A stretch of 20,914 nucleotides of DNA from contig DBXT01000047.1 of assembly GCA_002309615.1 (NCBI GenBank), positions 1-20,914 on the forward strand, read 5' to 3'. Positions 6,723 to 14,890 of this stretch are shown one piece after another. The position numbers and the translations under genes are program-made. Within the stretch, counting starts at the first letter, position 1. Every line of letters starts with the position of its first letter. Source of the DNA: Bacteroidales bacterium UBA1205 (GTDB taxonomy: Bacteria; Bacteroidota; Bacteroidia; Bacteroidales; WCHB1-69). The notes under the pieces were generated by a model. The model did not search any database. It was not told where the DNA came from and worked only from the letters and a program-made list of their open reading frames with translations.

Positions 6723-7811
6723 ATGAACGAACTATTTCAAACAAGAATTTTGACCATTTTGGCAGTGGTATTAGTAGCCATGCTATTCAATTCCTGCCAA
6801 AAAGAATACACCATTACGGTTGTTGCCAATAATGCAAACTTGGGAATGGTTTCAGGTGGTGGCGTTTATAAAAAGGGAGAATTCGTAGAATTGGTTGCAA
6901 AACCGGCAGGTAACTGCCATTTTGAAAAATGGGACGATGGCAACACCGACAATCCTCGTACCATTACGATAAATGGAAACATCACATATACAGCTGTTTT
7001 TGCCATAGAAAACAATTTCTCTATTTCTGAAACAAAAAAGGTTTTATTTTCTCCCGGCAATCTACAATGGAGTGCCTCAGGCAGTCATGTTGTAGCCGGC
7101 GGCAGAACCGCCGCAGGCACATGGAGGTTTGCTCCCAATCAGTTGGATACTATCGGTATCGGCAACAACAACATTTCTTCTACTTATACCGGATGGATAG
7201 ATTTATTCGGGTGTGGCACCAGCGGGTATGATAATAAATATCCCTATATGACCTCTACTACAAATTCGGATTATGTCAATAAAGAAGATGTTATAACAGG
7301 AACCTATTACGATTGGGGTGGTTACAATGCCATTTATAATCCTCATACTAATACCACCGATGCTCCGGGCACATGGCGTACACTAACCAAAGATGAATGG
7401 GACTATTTATTGAATACTCGCAATACTGCTTCAAACATACGTTTTGCGAGAGGAATCGTATGTGGAATAGCAGGGGTGATTATTGTTCGTGATGACTGGG
7501 ATCCCTCTATTTATTCATTAAACGATGTTAATACAATAGATGGCATAACCTCATATACATCTAATATAATTGATGCAAGTGATTGGGCAAAAATGGAGGC
7601 TGCGGGGTGTGTCTTCTTGCCTACTGCCGGCTACCGTGAAGAGACTTCGGTCAGCGGAGTAGGTTCTTACGGTTTCTACTGGTCATCTACGTGCCATTAT
7701 TACTATAGTGCGTTCAGCATGTACTTCAATTCAAGCAATATACACATCCCCTGTGGTAGCTTATTCCGCTACTATGGTAATTCCGTTCGCCTTGTTAAAG
7801 ATGTTGAGTAG
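6723..7811 (+). CDS. Lipoprotein with InlB-B-type repeat and C-type-lectin-like tail (copy B)
   Basis: This is the tandem paralogue of the preceding gene: 362 residues from the ATG at 6723 (a TTG two codons earlier is less likely). The signal peptide ends in lipobox FNSC (Cys25) and continues CQKEYTIT exactly as in copy A. An InlB B-type repeat lies at about 26-96 (GGGVYKKGEFVEL, FEKWDDGN, NPRTITI), followed directly, without the Gly-rich linker, by VLFSPGNLQWS, WRFAPNQ, GWIDLFGCGTSGYDN, TWRTLTKDEWDYLLNTR and FLPTAGYREE. The tail runs from YWSST (319) to GNSVRLV (358) and differs from copy A at most positions, while the core keeps long identical nucleotide blocks (50 bp at 7359-7408). Outer-membrane or surface display is inferred from the lipoprotein signal. 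The ligand is unknown. Confidence 0.85.
   Translation: MNELFQTRILTILAVVLVAMLFNSCQKEYTITVVANNANLGMVSGGGVYKKGEFVELVAKPAGNCHFEKWDDGNTDNPRTITINGNITYTAVFAIENNFSISETKKVLFSPGNLQWSASGSHVVAGGRTAAGTWRFAPNQLDTIGIGNNNISSTYTGWIDLFGCGTSGYDNKYPYMTSTTNSDYVNKEDVITGTYYDWGGYNAIYNPHTNTTDAPGTWRTLTKDEWDYLLNTRNTASNIRFARGIVCGIAGVIIVRDDWDPSIYSLNDVNTIDGITSYTSNIIDASDWAKMEAAGCVFLPTAGYREETSVSGVGSYGFYWSSTCHYYYSAFSMYFNSSNIHIPCGSLFRYYGNSVRLVKDVE
7677..7796 (+). other. Hypervariable C-terminal lectin-like segment of copy B (candidate DGR variable region)
   Basis: The segment runs from YWSST to SVRLV. Variable codons include TGC, CAT, TAT, AGT, TTC, AGC, CAC, ATC, CCC, TGT and GGT, nearly all of NNY form. It is one codon longer than the copy A segment. 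It is followed by the same 21-bp block (7785-7805) found after copy A. Some third-position T/C differences from copy A cannot come from adenine mutagenesis of a single shared template. Confidence 0.4.
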
Positions 7812-7898
7812 TTTTTCTCTTTGACAAAAAGTGGCGGAATGGCAGAAAAATGCCAAACTTATTGTGTAGAAAACAAAAAAAAATGGCATATAAGTATT

Positions 7899-7927
7899 AC
7901 AAAAAAACAAGGCAGTGTTGCCTTGTT
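7899..7927 (-). terminator. Terminator hairpin between convergent lipoprotein genes
   Basis: There is a 9-bp perfect stem (AACAAGGCA at 7906-7914, TGCCTTGTT at 7919-7927) with a 4-nt loop. On the minus strand it is followed by a run of T, so it best terminates the lipoprotein gene ending at 7968. On the plus strand only CTTTTGT follows, so it may work weakly for the tandem lipoprotein pair as well. The rest of 7812-7967 shows no gene. Confidence 0.75.
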
Positions 7928-7967
7928 CTTTTGTATCAATTGTCTTGTCTACTACTTAGTGATGATT

Positions 7968-8519
7968 TTATTCATAGTATTCAATAGTACGCCAGGCGGA
8001 GCCTCTTCCGTATTCATATCCTTGGCTGCTTCTTTTTGTCCAGTTTCCGTATTTGTCCAAGTCGGAATAAGAGAGCGTTTCGTACAACACTTCACCATCA
8101 ACCGAATGTTCTATTTTCACCACAAAGCCTCGTTCGTCGTAGGTATATGCTTCAAGGATAGTCATTCCTTCGGCAGCAGCCTCACTTCCCGTGGGGCGTT
8201 GGGAATCCCATAGATAAGTAACATGGTTTTCATATCCTTCCATACTGACTATCCTGCCTTGATTGTCTCGAGCAAAGTTAAACTCTCCGTTGTGTTTGGT
8301 CAGTTGACCGTTGCGGTCAAATTCATAAACCATATAGTCTTCTTTCACCTGCTTCACCGGTCCGCGGAGTTCAAAAAAAGCAAGGTCCGAAGATACTGAA
8401 GGGGACGCTGCTGCCTCATTATTTTCGTTTTCTGTTGCAATTTCTTTTGGAGTATCAGTACACGAAGTGTAGACAAAGCACATGGTCAGTGCTATCATAA
8501 CATATATATATTTCTTCAT
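7968..8519 (-). CDS. Small lipoprotein of unknown function
   Basis: The 183-residue product has a lipoprotein signal peptide with lipobox YTSC (Cys20), then an acidic, Asn/Ala/Ser-rich spacer to about residue 45. The rest has short recurring YD-like units: YEFDRNGQLTKHNG, FARDNQGRIVSMEGYE, YTYDERGFVVKIEH and SYSDLDKYGNWTKRS. This is the pattern of the beta-hairpin repeats found in RHS/YD-type and related Bacteroidetes lipoproteins. I cannot name a function. It begins 47 bp after the shikimate kinase stop on the same strand, so it may be the last gene of that unit. A one-mismatch -7 box (AATATTTGC, minus strand, 8572-8580) overlaps the end of aroK and could give it its own promoter. Confidence 0.75.
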   Translation of the reverse strand: MKKYIYVMIALTMCFVYTSCTDTPKEIATENENNEAAASPSVSSDLAFFELRGPVKQVKEDYMVYEFDRNGQLTKHNGEFNFARDNQGRIVSMEGYENHVTYLWDSQRPTGSEAAAEGMTILEAYTYDERGFVVKIEHSVDGEVLYETLSYSDLDKYGNWTKRSSQGYEYGRGSAWRTIEYYE

Positions 8520-8566
8520 TTCAATACTTTATTTTATAAATATAACAATCAACCATCATCTTCCGT

Positions 8567-9070
8567 TTAATGCAAATATTTCTTTAGCAGCTCCACCACT
8601 TCATCCACATTCACATTCAATCCGTTTACTTTTACGGTAGCCGATTCATAATACGGAGCGCGTTCTTTAAGGGTTTGTTCTATATATTGCAGCAAATCTG
8701 TTTTTTGGGATAGCAGCGGGCGTGGGTCCTTGGCGTTTTGCAAACGGGAAAACAAGGCTTTGGCATTCATTTCCAAATACAAGGTAACACCATGTGTATT
8801 CATCCACTGCATATTTTGATAAAAACAGGGGGTGCCTCCGCCTGTGGCTATCACCATATTTTCCCATTGTATTGTTTCTTTTAGCAATAAACATTCCTGC
8901 TCTCGAAAGGAGGCTTGACCATATTGTGCAAAATAGTCCGCAATGGTCATAGAAAATTTTTGTTCAAAACACCTGTCTAAATCGGCACTTTGATAATGCA
9001 AACGTTGAGCCAAGTGTTTAAGCAAAGTGGTTTTACCACTTCCGGGAAAGCCTACTATATAAACACGCAT
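8567..9070 (-). CDS. aroK: Shikimate kinase
   Basis: The enzyme phosphorylates shikimate at the 3-hydroxyl with ATP, the fifth step of the chorismate pathway, in the cytosol. All key motifs are visible in 167 residues: Walker A GFPGSGKT (7-14), the DLD pair (D30, D32) for Mg and shikimate binding, FRE (R56), the GGG shikimate loop (77-79) and the lid DPRPLL with R117. Length is normal. The ATG follows the DegT gene's TAG with no gap, implying translational coupling in a pyrC-DUF4296-degT-aroK unit. No other aro genes are present, so its place here is not explained by pathway clustering. Assignment is firm. Confidence 0.95.
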   Translation of the reverse strand: MRVYIVGFPGSGKTTLLKHLAQRLHYQSADLDRCFEQKFSMTIADYFAQYGQASFREQECLLLKETIQWENMVIATGGGTPCFYQNMQWMNTHGVTLYLEMNAKALFSRLQNAKDPRPLLSQKTDLLQYIEQTLKERAPYYESATVKVNGLNVNVDEVVELLKKYLH

Positions 9071-10210
9071 CTACAAAGCAAACATTTGTACTGCTTTCAA
9101 TAAATGGGAGGTGATGTATTGTAATTGTTCCTCATCCAATTCGGTATGCATGGGCAAAGCAATCACCTCTTGGCACAATTGCTCACTCACAGGAAAATCG
9201 CCTTGTCGGTAACGCTCATCGTGATAAGCCTTTTGCATGTGCAATGGTACGGGATAATATATCATAACAGGTATTTGCTGTTGAGCCATATAATCTATCA
9301 ATTTTTGTCTGTCCACATGTTGCAAACGCATGGTGTATTGGTGAAACACATGTGTGGTATGCTTGCCTTTTACAGGTATGAGCAAATGCTCATTTCCGCT
9401 AAAAACTTTATCATAGTAAGCAGCAGCTTTTTGCCGACTGACAATGTATTGATTCAGATATTTAAGTTTCACGTCCAGCACTGCTGCCTGTAAACTATCC
9501 AAACGGGAATTCACTCCCACCATATCATGATAATAACGAACAAACATTCCATGGTTGACTATTCCTCTTAATTTGGTCGCCATTTCGTCATCGTTGGTAA
9601 ATATGGCTCCTCCGTCGCCATAGCAACCTAAATTTTTGGAAGGGAAGAAGGAGGTACAACCCATCACGCCCATGGTACCGGCCATTTTTGTTTCTCCATT
9701 AGCAAAAGTATATTGAGCACCAATGGCTTGACAAGCATCTTCCACTACGTGCAAATGATGTTTCTCTGCCAACTTTAACAAAGGTTCCATATCGGCACAC
9801 TGCCCGAACAAATGCACCGGCACTATGGCTTTTGTTTTAGCCGTAATGGCTTTTTCCACAGCGTGAATGTCTATATTATATGTATCAGGATTTACATCCA
9901 CCAATACAGGAGTAAGTCGCAACAAAGCTATCACCTCCGCCGTGGCTATGAATGTAAACGTGGTGGTGATTACTTCATCTCCCGGCTTCAAATCCAATGC
10001 CATCAAAGCCACTTGTATGGCCTCTGTTCCGTTGCCGCAGGGTATCACGTGTTTTACATGTAAATATTGTTCCAGATTGGTTTGAAATTGTTTTACTGCC
10101 GGTCCGTTGATAAAGGCACAACTTTCCATAATATTTTGCCAAGCGGCATCAATTTCGGGTTTAATATGTTGATATTGCGACTGCAAATCCACCATTTGAA
10201 TTTTTCTCAT
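9071..10210 (-). CDS. DegT/DnrJ/EryC1 sugar aminotransferase, WbpE/WlbC-like
   Basis: This is a PLP-dependent aminotransferase of the nucleotide-sugar family, 379 residues. Motifs: GNGTEA (59-64, phosphate binding), VVEDACQAIGA (Asp158, PLP ring nitrogen) and CTSFFPSKNLGCYGDGG with Lys192 as Schiff-base lysine, followed by GVNSRLDSLQAA. From memory, the lysine segment and the GVNSRLD segment closely resemble WbpE/WlbC, which aminate the 3-keto group of UDP-GlcNAc-3-keto-uronate. The partner genes of that pathway (WbpA, WbpB, WbpD) are not in the window, so the substrate is an inference. A role with the dehydratase at 12934-14835 (4-amino-sugar synthesis) is an alternative. It starts 4 bp after the DUF4296 stop and abuts aroK. 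Confidence 0.88.
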   Translation of the reverse strand: MRKIQMVDLQSQYQHIKPEIDAAWQNIMESCAFINGPAVKQFQTNLEQYLHVKHVIPCGNGTEAIQVALMALDLKPGDEVITTTFTFIATAEVIALLRLTPVLVDVNPDTYNIDIHAVEKAITAKTKAIVPVHLFGQCADMEPLLKLAEKHHLHVVEDACQAIGAQYTFANGETKMAGTMGVMGCTSFFPSKNLGCYGDGGAIFTNDDEMATKLRGIVNHGMFVRYYHDMVGVNSRLDSLQAAVLDVKLKYLNQYIVSRQKAAAYYDKVFSGNEHLLIPVKGKHTTHVFHQYTMRLQHVDRQKLIDYMAQQQIPVMIYYPVPLHMQKAYHDERYRQGDFPVSEQLCQEVIALPMHTELDEEQLQYITSHLLKAVQMFAL

Positions 10211-10214
10211 ATTG

Positions 10215-10658
10215 TTATTCTTTATTTTCTAATGGTAATATATTTGATTGATTTTCTCCTGTGATAATAGTATCCGTTACTCTATTTGTTTCTTGCACTT
10301 GTTTGGTGATTTGTGCCTGCTTTTGCAACAAACGATTGGTTACATCGGTTTGCATGGCTTTGGCTTGCTTTTCATCGGCATAATAATAGTTGATATTTTC
10401 TTTTACTATGTTATAATCCACTTCATGGGCGGCAAAAAGAGCATTCATGGTTTCATTCACCCACCGCTTTACTTCATTAGCCGGCTGTTCCATATACAGC
10501 AAGCGGGCTTCTCCCTCTATAACATATATTTGATACACCACCTCTTCTACTTCGGCTTTGCTCATCAAATGAGAGGGCTTTTTCACTTTATAGTGAGAAC
10601 AAGATATGCTCAAGCAAGCTAACAACCACAATACTATTACTATTATATAACGATTCAT
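10215..10658 (-). CDS. DUF4296 domain lipoprotein
   Basis: This 147-residue protein carries a lipoprotein signal with lipobox SISC (about Cys20). The body matches the DUF4296 pattern known from Bacteroidetes: HLMSKAEVEEVVYQIYVIEGEARLL, then an AAHEVDYNIVKENINYYYADEKQ segment and a VTNRLLQKQ helix. Function is not established. The Ser/Thr/Asn-rich tail includes a DTI tripeptide that fits the Bacteroidetes O-glycosylation motif. Its ATG overlaps the dihydroorotase stop codon by one base (TAATG), and the DegT gene follows after 4 bp, so it is tightly co-translated with both. As I recall, DUF4296 genes commonly sit next to dihydroorotase in this phylum. Confidence 0.8.
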   Translation of the reverse strand: MNRYIIVIVLWLLACLSISCSHYKVKKPSHLMSKAEVEEVVYQIYVIEGEARLLYMEQPANEVKRWVNETMNALFAAHEVDYNIVKENINYYYADEKQAKAMQTDVTNRLLQKQAQITKQVQETNRVTDTIITGENQSNILPLENKE

Positions 10659-12007
10659 TATCGATTAAATTTCAATTCCATGGCAACAGAATTTGCTTCA
10701 AATTGCCCTTTGTCATACACTTTTACTCCATTGACAAATGTGGTGGTTACACTCGCAGGAAAAATCTTGCCTTCCAACGGAGACCACATACATTTATAAT
10801 ATATATTCTCTTTTTTTACTTCCGTAACCGCATTCATATCCACCAATACCATATCCGCAAAATATCCTTTCCTTATATATCCTCTTCTATCTATTTTATA
10901 GATATCGGCAGGATGATGAGCGGTAAGAGCAACCATCTGCTCTATAGACAACAATCCTTCTTTTACCATTTTCAACAATATCAGCAGCGTATGCTGTACC
11001 ATAGGCATACCCGACGGGCAGGAGAAATAGGCTTGTTGTTTTTCCGACCAAAGGTGAGGTGCATGGTCCGAACCTATGGTGCTCGCTACACCTGAAGCCA
11101 CGGCTTTTATCAATGCTTGTCTGTCTTCAGCTGTTTTAATGGCAGGATTACATTTAATTCTGCTACCGTATGCAGTATAATCCTCATCACAAAAATACAA
11201 ATAAGAAGGACAAATTTCAAAACTTATATTATCACATTGAGCCGCTTGCAATAGTTGTAATTCCTGCATAGTGCTCACGTGCAATATATGCATATGCGAA
11301 CAATGTTTTGAGGCTTTGGCTATCATTTTTGCGGTAGCTGCCACACAGGCTTCCCGACTGCGAATTTTACTATGGCACTTTATGGGCACATTTTCCCCGT
11401 AACGCATGCGATATGCTTTTGAATTGGATTGGATGATAGACTCATCTTCAGAATGAACAGCTAAAGGCATGCCTTCTATTGACAACACCTGCTCCAATAC
11501 CTCATCGTTGCTGATAAGCAAATTGCCGGTAGATGAACCAATAAATAATTTCAAGCCGCACACACGACTTTTATCTATTTTTTGCACTTGGGAAAAATTT
11601 TGGTCTGTTGCCGCCAAATAAAAGGAATAATTGCATTGCATATTTTGGCGCCCCATTTCAAAGCGTTCTTCCAACAAGGCGTCGGTAATAGTCGGCGGAT
11701 TCACATTAGGCATGTCCATCACAGAAGTGACACCTCCCGCCAATGCAGCCCTGCTTTCGGAATACATGTCGGCCTTGTGCGTAGCACCGGGCTGCCTGAA
11801 ATGCACATGTGCGTCTATCATTCCCGGCATAAGATACCGCCCGCCGGCTTCTATTCTCGGCACTTGTGGCGGTATAGGCAAGGTATCCGCATCCGCAGAT
11901 GCAGGATAAATACCTTCTATCATTCCGTTACGCACATATATATGAGACAGTGTTATACTGCCTTCATTAACCACCTTTGCATTGCAAATAACATAATTAT
12001 TATTCAC
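10658..12007 (-). CDS. pyrC: Dihydroorotase
   Basis: The enzyme interconverts N-carbamoyl-aspartate and dihydroorotate, the third step of pyrimidine synthesis. The 449-residue amidohydrolase shows DAHVHFRQPG (H67, H69 metal ligands), GLKLFIGSSTG (K153, the probable carbamylated lysine), H185 in AVHSED, H243 in ILHVST and the catalytic GSDHAPH (D314). The PGATHKAD segment and overall length fit type I dihydroorotase; an allantoinase-like paralogue is less likely. The start is a GTG (12005-12007), giving MNNNYVICNAKVV, about 30 bp after the -7 box (12036-12044). It is the first gene of a minus-strand unit running into DUF4296, DegT aminotransferase and shikimate kinase. Confidence 0.93.
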   Translation of the reverse strand: MNNNYVICNAKVVNEGSITLSHIYVRNGMIEGIYPASADADTLPIPPQVPRIEAGGRYLMPGMIDAHVHFRQPGATHKADMYSESRAALAGGVTSVMDMPNVNPPTITDALLEERFEMGRQNMQCNYSFYLAATDQNFSQVQKIDKSRVCGLKLFIGSSTGNLLISNDEVLEQVLSIEGMPLAVHSEDESIIQSNSKAYRMRYGENVPIKCHSKIRSREACVAATAKMIAKASKHCSHMHILHVSTMQELQLLQAAQCDNISFEICPSYLYFCDEDYTAYGSRIKCNPAIKTAEDRQALIKAVASGVASTIGSDHAPHLWSEKQQAYFSCPSGMPMVQHTLLILLKMVKEGLLSIEQMVALTAHHPADIYKIDRRGYIRKGYFADMVLVDMNAVTEVKKENIYYKCMWSPLEGKIFPASVTTTFVNGVKVYDKGQFEANSVAMELKFNR

Positions 12008-12035
12008 GCTTACGCTATTCTTATTTGTTTAAAAA

Positions 12036-12044
12036 GCAAAAGTA
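12036..12044 (-). promoter_or_regulatory. -7 promoter box of the pyrC unit
   Basis: The minus strand reads TACTTTTGC, an exact TAnnTTTGC match about 30 bp before the GTG start of dihydroorotase. It is divergent from the mazG promoter 72 bp away. No clear -33 element was seen. Confidence 0.65.
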
Positions 12045-12115
12045 GCACTTTTTTTCAAAAACTAATATTAATTTATAATTAAAATATGCTCAAAATCACT
12101 TTAAATAAAAAATGT

Positions 12116-12124
12116 TACCTTTGC
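12116..12124 (+). promoter_or_regulatory. -7 promoter box of mazG
   Basis: TACCTTTGC is preceded by an A-rich tract and TGT, close to the extended form found before nusB and ftsX. It places transcription start near 12131, which rules out the TTG at 12129 as start and supports the ATG at 12156. Confidence 0.7.
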
Positions 12125-12155
12125 ATATTTGAGCAATATTTATTACATTTGTACA

Positions 12156-12944
12156 ATGGAAACTTTGGAAAACAAAAATCACCAAGCCATAGACCGTTTA
12201 CTGAATATCATGTCTGAGCTTCGCCTCAAATGCCCGTGGGATAAAAAACAAACCTTGGAATCCCTGCGATGCAACACCATAGAAGAAGTGTATGAATTGG
12301 CTGACGCCGTAATGGACGGCAATATGGATGAAATACGCAAAGAATTGGGAGATATTTTGTTACATGTTGTATTTTACTGTAAAATAGGAGAAGAACAAAA
12401 CAAATTTGATTTTGCGGATGTAGCCAACGGCTTATGTGAAAAACTCATCATCCGTCATCCTCATGTATTCGGTGACGCAAAAGCCGATACCGATGAAGCA
12501 GTGAAGGTGAATTGGGAAAAAATCAAACTCAACTCAAAAGAAGGACGCAAAAGTGTGTTGGAAGGCGTGCCGAATTCCCTGCCGGCCATGATAAAAGCCT
12601 ATCGCATTCAAGATAAAGTGCACGGAGTGAATTTCGACTGGCAGAATCCGCAAGATGTGTTGAATAAAGTAAAAGAAGAAATAGCGGAATTTGAACATGA
12701 GCAACAAGAGCATGACCATGAAAAAATGGAAAACGAATTGGGCGATGTCCTGTTTTCCATTATCAATTATGCCCGCTTTATGCACATCAACCCAGAAAAT
12801 GCTTTGGAAAAAACCAACCGCAAATTCATCAATCGGTTTCAACGCATGGAACAAGCCATTGCCGATGACCACAAAAACATTACAGATATGCAACTGGAAG
12901 AAATGGATATCTATTGGAATAAAATAAAAGAAGATGAAAAATAA
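12156..12944 (+). CDS. mazG: Nucleoside triphosphate pyrophosphohydrolase MazG
   Basis: MazG hydrolyses (d)NTPs to the monophosphate and pyrophosphate in the cytosol and is a house-cleaning enzyme. The 262-residue product has two MazG repeats. The N-terminal one shows CPWDKKQTLESLR (26-38), EEVYEL (43-48) and KELGDILLHVVF (62-73). The C-terminal one shows EEIAEF (174-179) and ENELGDVLFSIINYAR (192-207), the acidic residues that bind magnesium. Length matches E. coli MazG (about 263). The start at 12156 fits the promoter position. Its end overlaps the next gene by 11 bp, so the dehydratase is probably translated by coupling. Confidence 0.94.
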   Translation: METLENKNHQAIDRLLNIMSELRLKCPWDKKQTLESLRCNTIEEVYELADAVMDGNMDEIRKELGDILLHVVFYCKIGEEQNKFDFADVANGLCEKLIIRHPHVFGDAKADTDEAVKVNWEKIKLNSKEGRKSVLEGVPNSLPAMIKAYRIQDKVHGVNFDWQNPQDVLNKVKEEIAEFEHEQQEHDHEKMENELGDVLFSIINYARFMHINPENALEKTNRKFINRFQRMEQAIADDHKNITDMQLEEMDIYWNKIKEDEK

Positions 12945-14835
12945 AATCATACAAAAATTCATTCCCGACCAACCCATATCCGCATGGTGGGTGCTTATGT
13001 TTGATATACTGATAGTCTCCATTGCGACTTTCATTGCCTTGCTTTCCCGCATGAATTTTCGCAATCCCGCCACTTTTTACACCTCCCAAATGGTGACCAT
13101 ATTTGCCACCATACTGCTGGTAAGAGTAATGCTGTTTTTTGTATTCCGCACTCACACTAGTTTGCTGCGTTACACCAGCACCAAAGATGTATTACAATTA
13201 TTTTATATCAATCTGTTAGGCTCAAGTATCATTGCCGTAATTAACGCAATATGTTATTTGTGCATCCACCGATACATTGTTCCTTTTTCCATAGTAGGAT
13301 TAGAATTCATTATCACCACATTCTTACAGATTTTTTATCGATTATTCATTCAAGCTATCTATAGTGACAAAAACAAACAACTCAAAATACGAAAAAACAT
13401 ACTCATTTATGGTGCCGGAGAGTTGGGCTTAATTACCTTGAACTCGCTAAACAGAGATAATTCGCATAAATATTCCGTAATAGGGTTTGTTGATGATGAC
13501 CCCAAAAAAATAGGGAAAACCATGGAGCAACTGCCTATATACGCCGTTGAAACGCTTAATGAAATTTTCGACAGCAAAAACATCGCCTTCATGGTAATAG
13601 CCATTGAAAAACTCAGCAGTGCCAAACGTACTGCCATGGCAGACTTGTGTATGGAACACAATGTTAAAATTTTGATGGTTCCTCCCATAGACCGATGGAT
13701 TAACGGAGAATTAAGTTTCAAACAGATAAAGAAAATTCGCATTGAAGACCTCCTCGGCAGAGACCCCATACAAATGAGCAACAGCCATGTGCAGAAAGAT
13801 TTGATAGACAAAACCATCCTTATCACAGGTGCAGCCGGAAGCATAGGCAGTGAAATTGTACGACAAATAATAAAATATAATGTTAAACAACTGATATTGG
13901 TGGACAACGCCGAATCGCCCATGTATTTTTTGGAATTGGAACTTCTCAATTCCCATACCGACAATTCCTATATCACTTTTATAGGCGATATATGCCAGAA
14001 AAATTTCATGGAACATATTTTCAACACCTACCAACCGGATATAGTATATCACGCCGCTGCCTACAAACATGTTCCACTGATGGAAAAAAATCCGGCCCAG
14101 GCCGTCAAAGTCAATATAGCAGGAACCAAAAACCTTGCCGACCTCAGTTTAAAATATCATGTGCAGAAATTTATCATGATATCCACCGACAAGGCTGTCA
14201 ACCCCACCAGCGTAATGGGTGCCTCCAAACGTATTGCCGAAATATATGTGCAATCATTAGGCAAAGCCCACTCCCAATGCAAATTTATCACCACCCGTTT
14301 CGGAAATGTTTTGGGCTCCAACGGCTCTCTCATTCCTATATTAAAACAGCAAATAGAGCAAGGCGGACCTATCACCATTACCCATCCGGAAGTCACCCGA
14401 TATTTTATGACCATCCCCGAAGCATGCGAATTGGTATTACAAGCAGGATGCATGGGTGAAGGTGGCGAAATTTATATTTTTGACATGGGCAAAAGCATTA
14501 AAATATATGATTTGGCCAAGAAAATGATCTCCTTGTCAGGATTGGAACTCGGCAAAGACATACAAATAGTGTTTACCGGCTTACGCCCGGGTGAAAAACT
14601 ATACGAAGAATTGCTTGCCAACGAGGAAAACACCACCTCCACCCAATACGATAAAATTAGAATAGCCAAAGTTCGTACCTACGATTTTGACACTATTTGT
14701 CAAAAAATAGAGCACCTGATTGCTTCATTGGACCAAGCAGATGACATGGAATTGGTAAAACAAATGAAACAATTAGTTCCCGAATTCAAAAGTCAAAATT
14801 CCAAATACATGTGTATAGATGAAGAAAATCAATAA
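12934..14835 (+). CDS. Membrane nucleotide-sugar 4,6-dehydratase (PglF/WbpM/CapD type)
   Basis: This is a 633-residue two-part protein. Residues about 15-140 carry roughly four membrane segments, followed by a first Rossmann domain (NILIYGAGELG, 155-165). A second, catalytic SDR domain starts at about 290: TGAAGSIGSE (298-307), HAAAYKHVPLME, STDKAVNPTSVMGASKR (417-433), RFGNVLGSNGS and RPGEKLYEELL. The Met in place of the SDR catalytic Tyr (MGASK) is typical of PglF/WbpM, which convert UDP-GlcNAc to the UDP-4-keto-6-deoxy sugar for amino-sugar glycans. It acts at the inner face of the cytoplasmic membrane. The product could feed an aminotransferase for capsule, O-antigen or protein glycosylation. 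It overlaps mazG by 11 bp, with no own promoter visible. Confidence 0.92.
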   Translation: MKNKIIQKFIPDQPISAWWVLMFDILIVSIATFIALLSRMNFRNPATFYTSQMVTIFATILLVRVMLFFVFRTHTSLLRYTSTKDVLQLFYINLLGSSIIAVINAICYLCIHRYIVPFSIVGLEFIITTFLQIFYRLFIQAIYSDKNKQLKIRKNILIYGAGELGLITLNSLNRDNSHKYSVIGFVDDDPKKIGKTMEQLPIYAVETLNEIFDSKNIAFMVIAIEKLSSAKRTAMADLCMEHNVKILMVPPIDRWINGELSFKQIKKIRIEDLLGRDPIQMSNSHVQKDLIDKTILITGAAGSIGSEIVRQIIKYNVKQLILVDNAESPMYFLELELLNSHTDNSYITFIGDICQKNFMEHIFNTYQPDIVYHAAAYKHVPLMEKNPAQAVKVNIAGTKNLADLSLKYHVQKFIMISTDKAVNPTSVMGASKRIAEIYVQSLGKAHSQCKFITTRFGNVLGSNGSLIPILKQQIEQGGPITITHPEVTRYFMTIPEACELVLQAGCMGEGGEIYIFDMGKSIKIYDLAKKMISLSGLELGKDIQIVFTGLRPGEKLYEELLANEENTTSTQYDKIRIAKVRTYDFDTICQKIEHLIASLDQADDMELVKQMKQLVPEFKSQNSKYMCIDEENQ

Positions 14836-14890
14836 TTTAAATTTCATCTTATACACTCAAAAAGCAAAACTAACATAACAAAAAAAATGC

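Noticed and set aside
5592..7811. The tandem lipoproteins as a complete DGR cassette
   Set aside because: No reverse transcriptase, accessory Avd-like gene or template repeat is found anywhere in the window; only the target-like tails are present.
9812..10085. Plus-strand open frames under the DegT aminotransferase gene
   Set aside because: They overlap a strongly conserved gene on the other strand and their products resemble no known family.
8567..10658. A capsule or O-antigen biosynthesis cluster around the DegT aminotransferase
   Set aside because: Neighbours are housekeeping genes (pyrC, aroK); there is no glycosyltransferase or polymerase next to it. The sugar-related genes in the window are dispersed.
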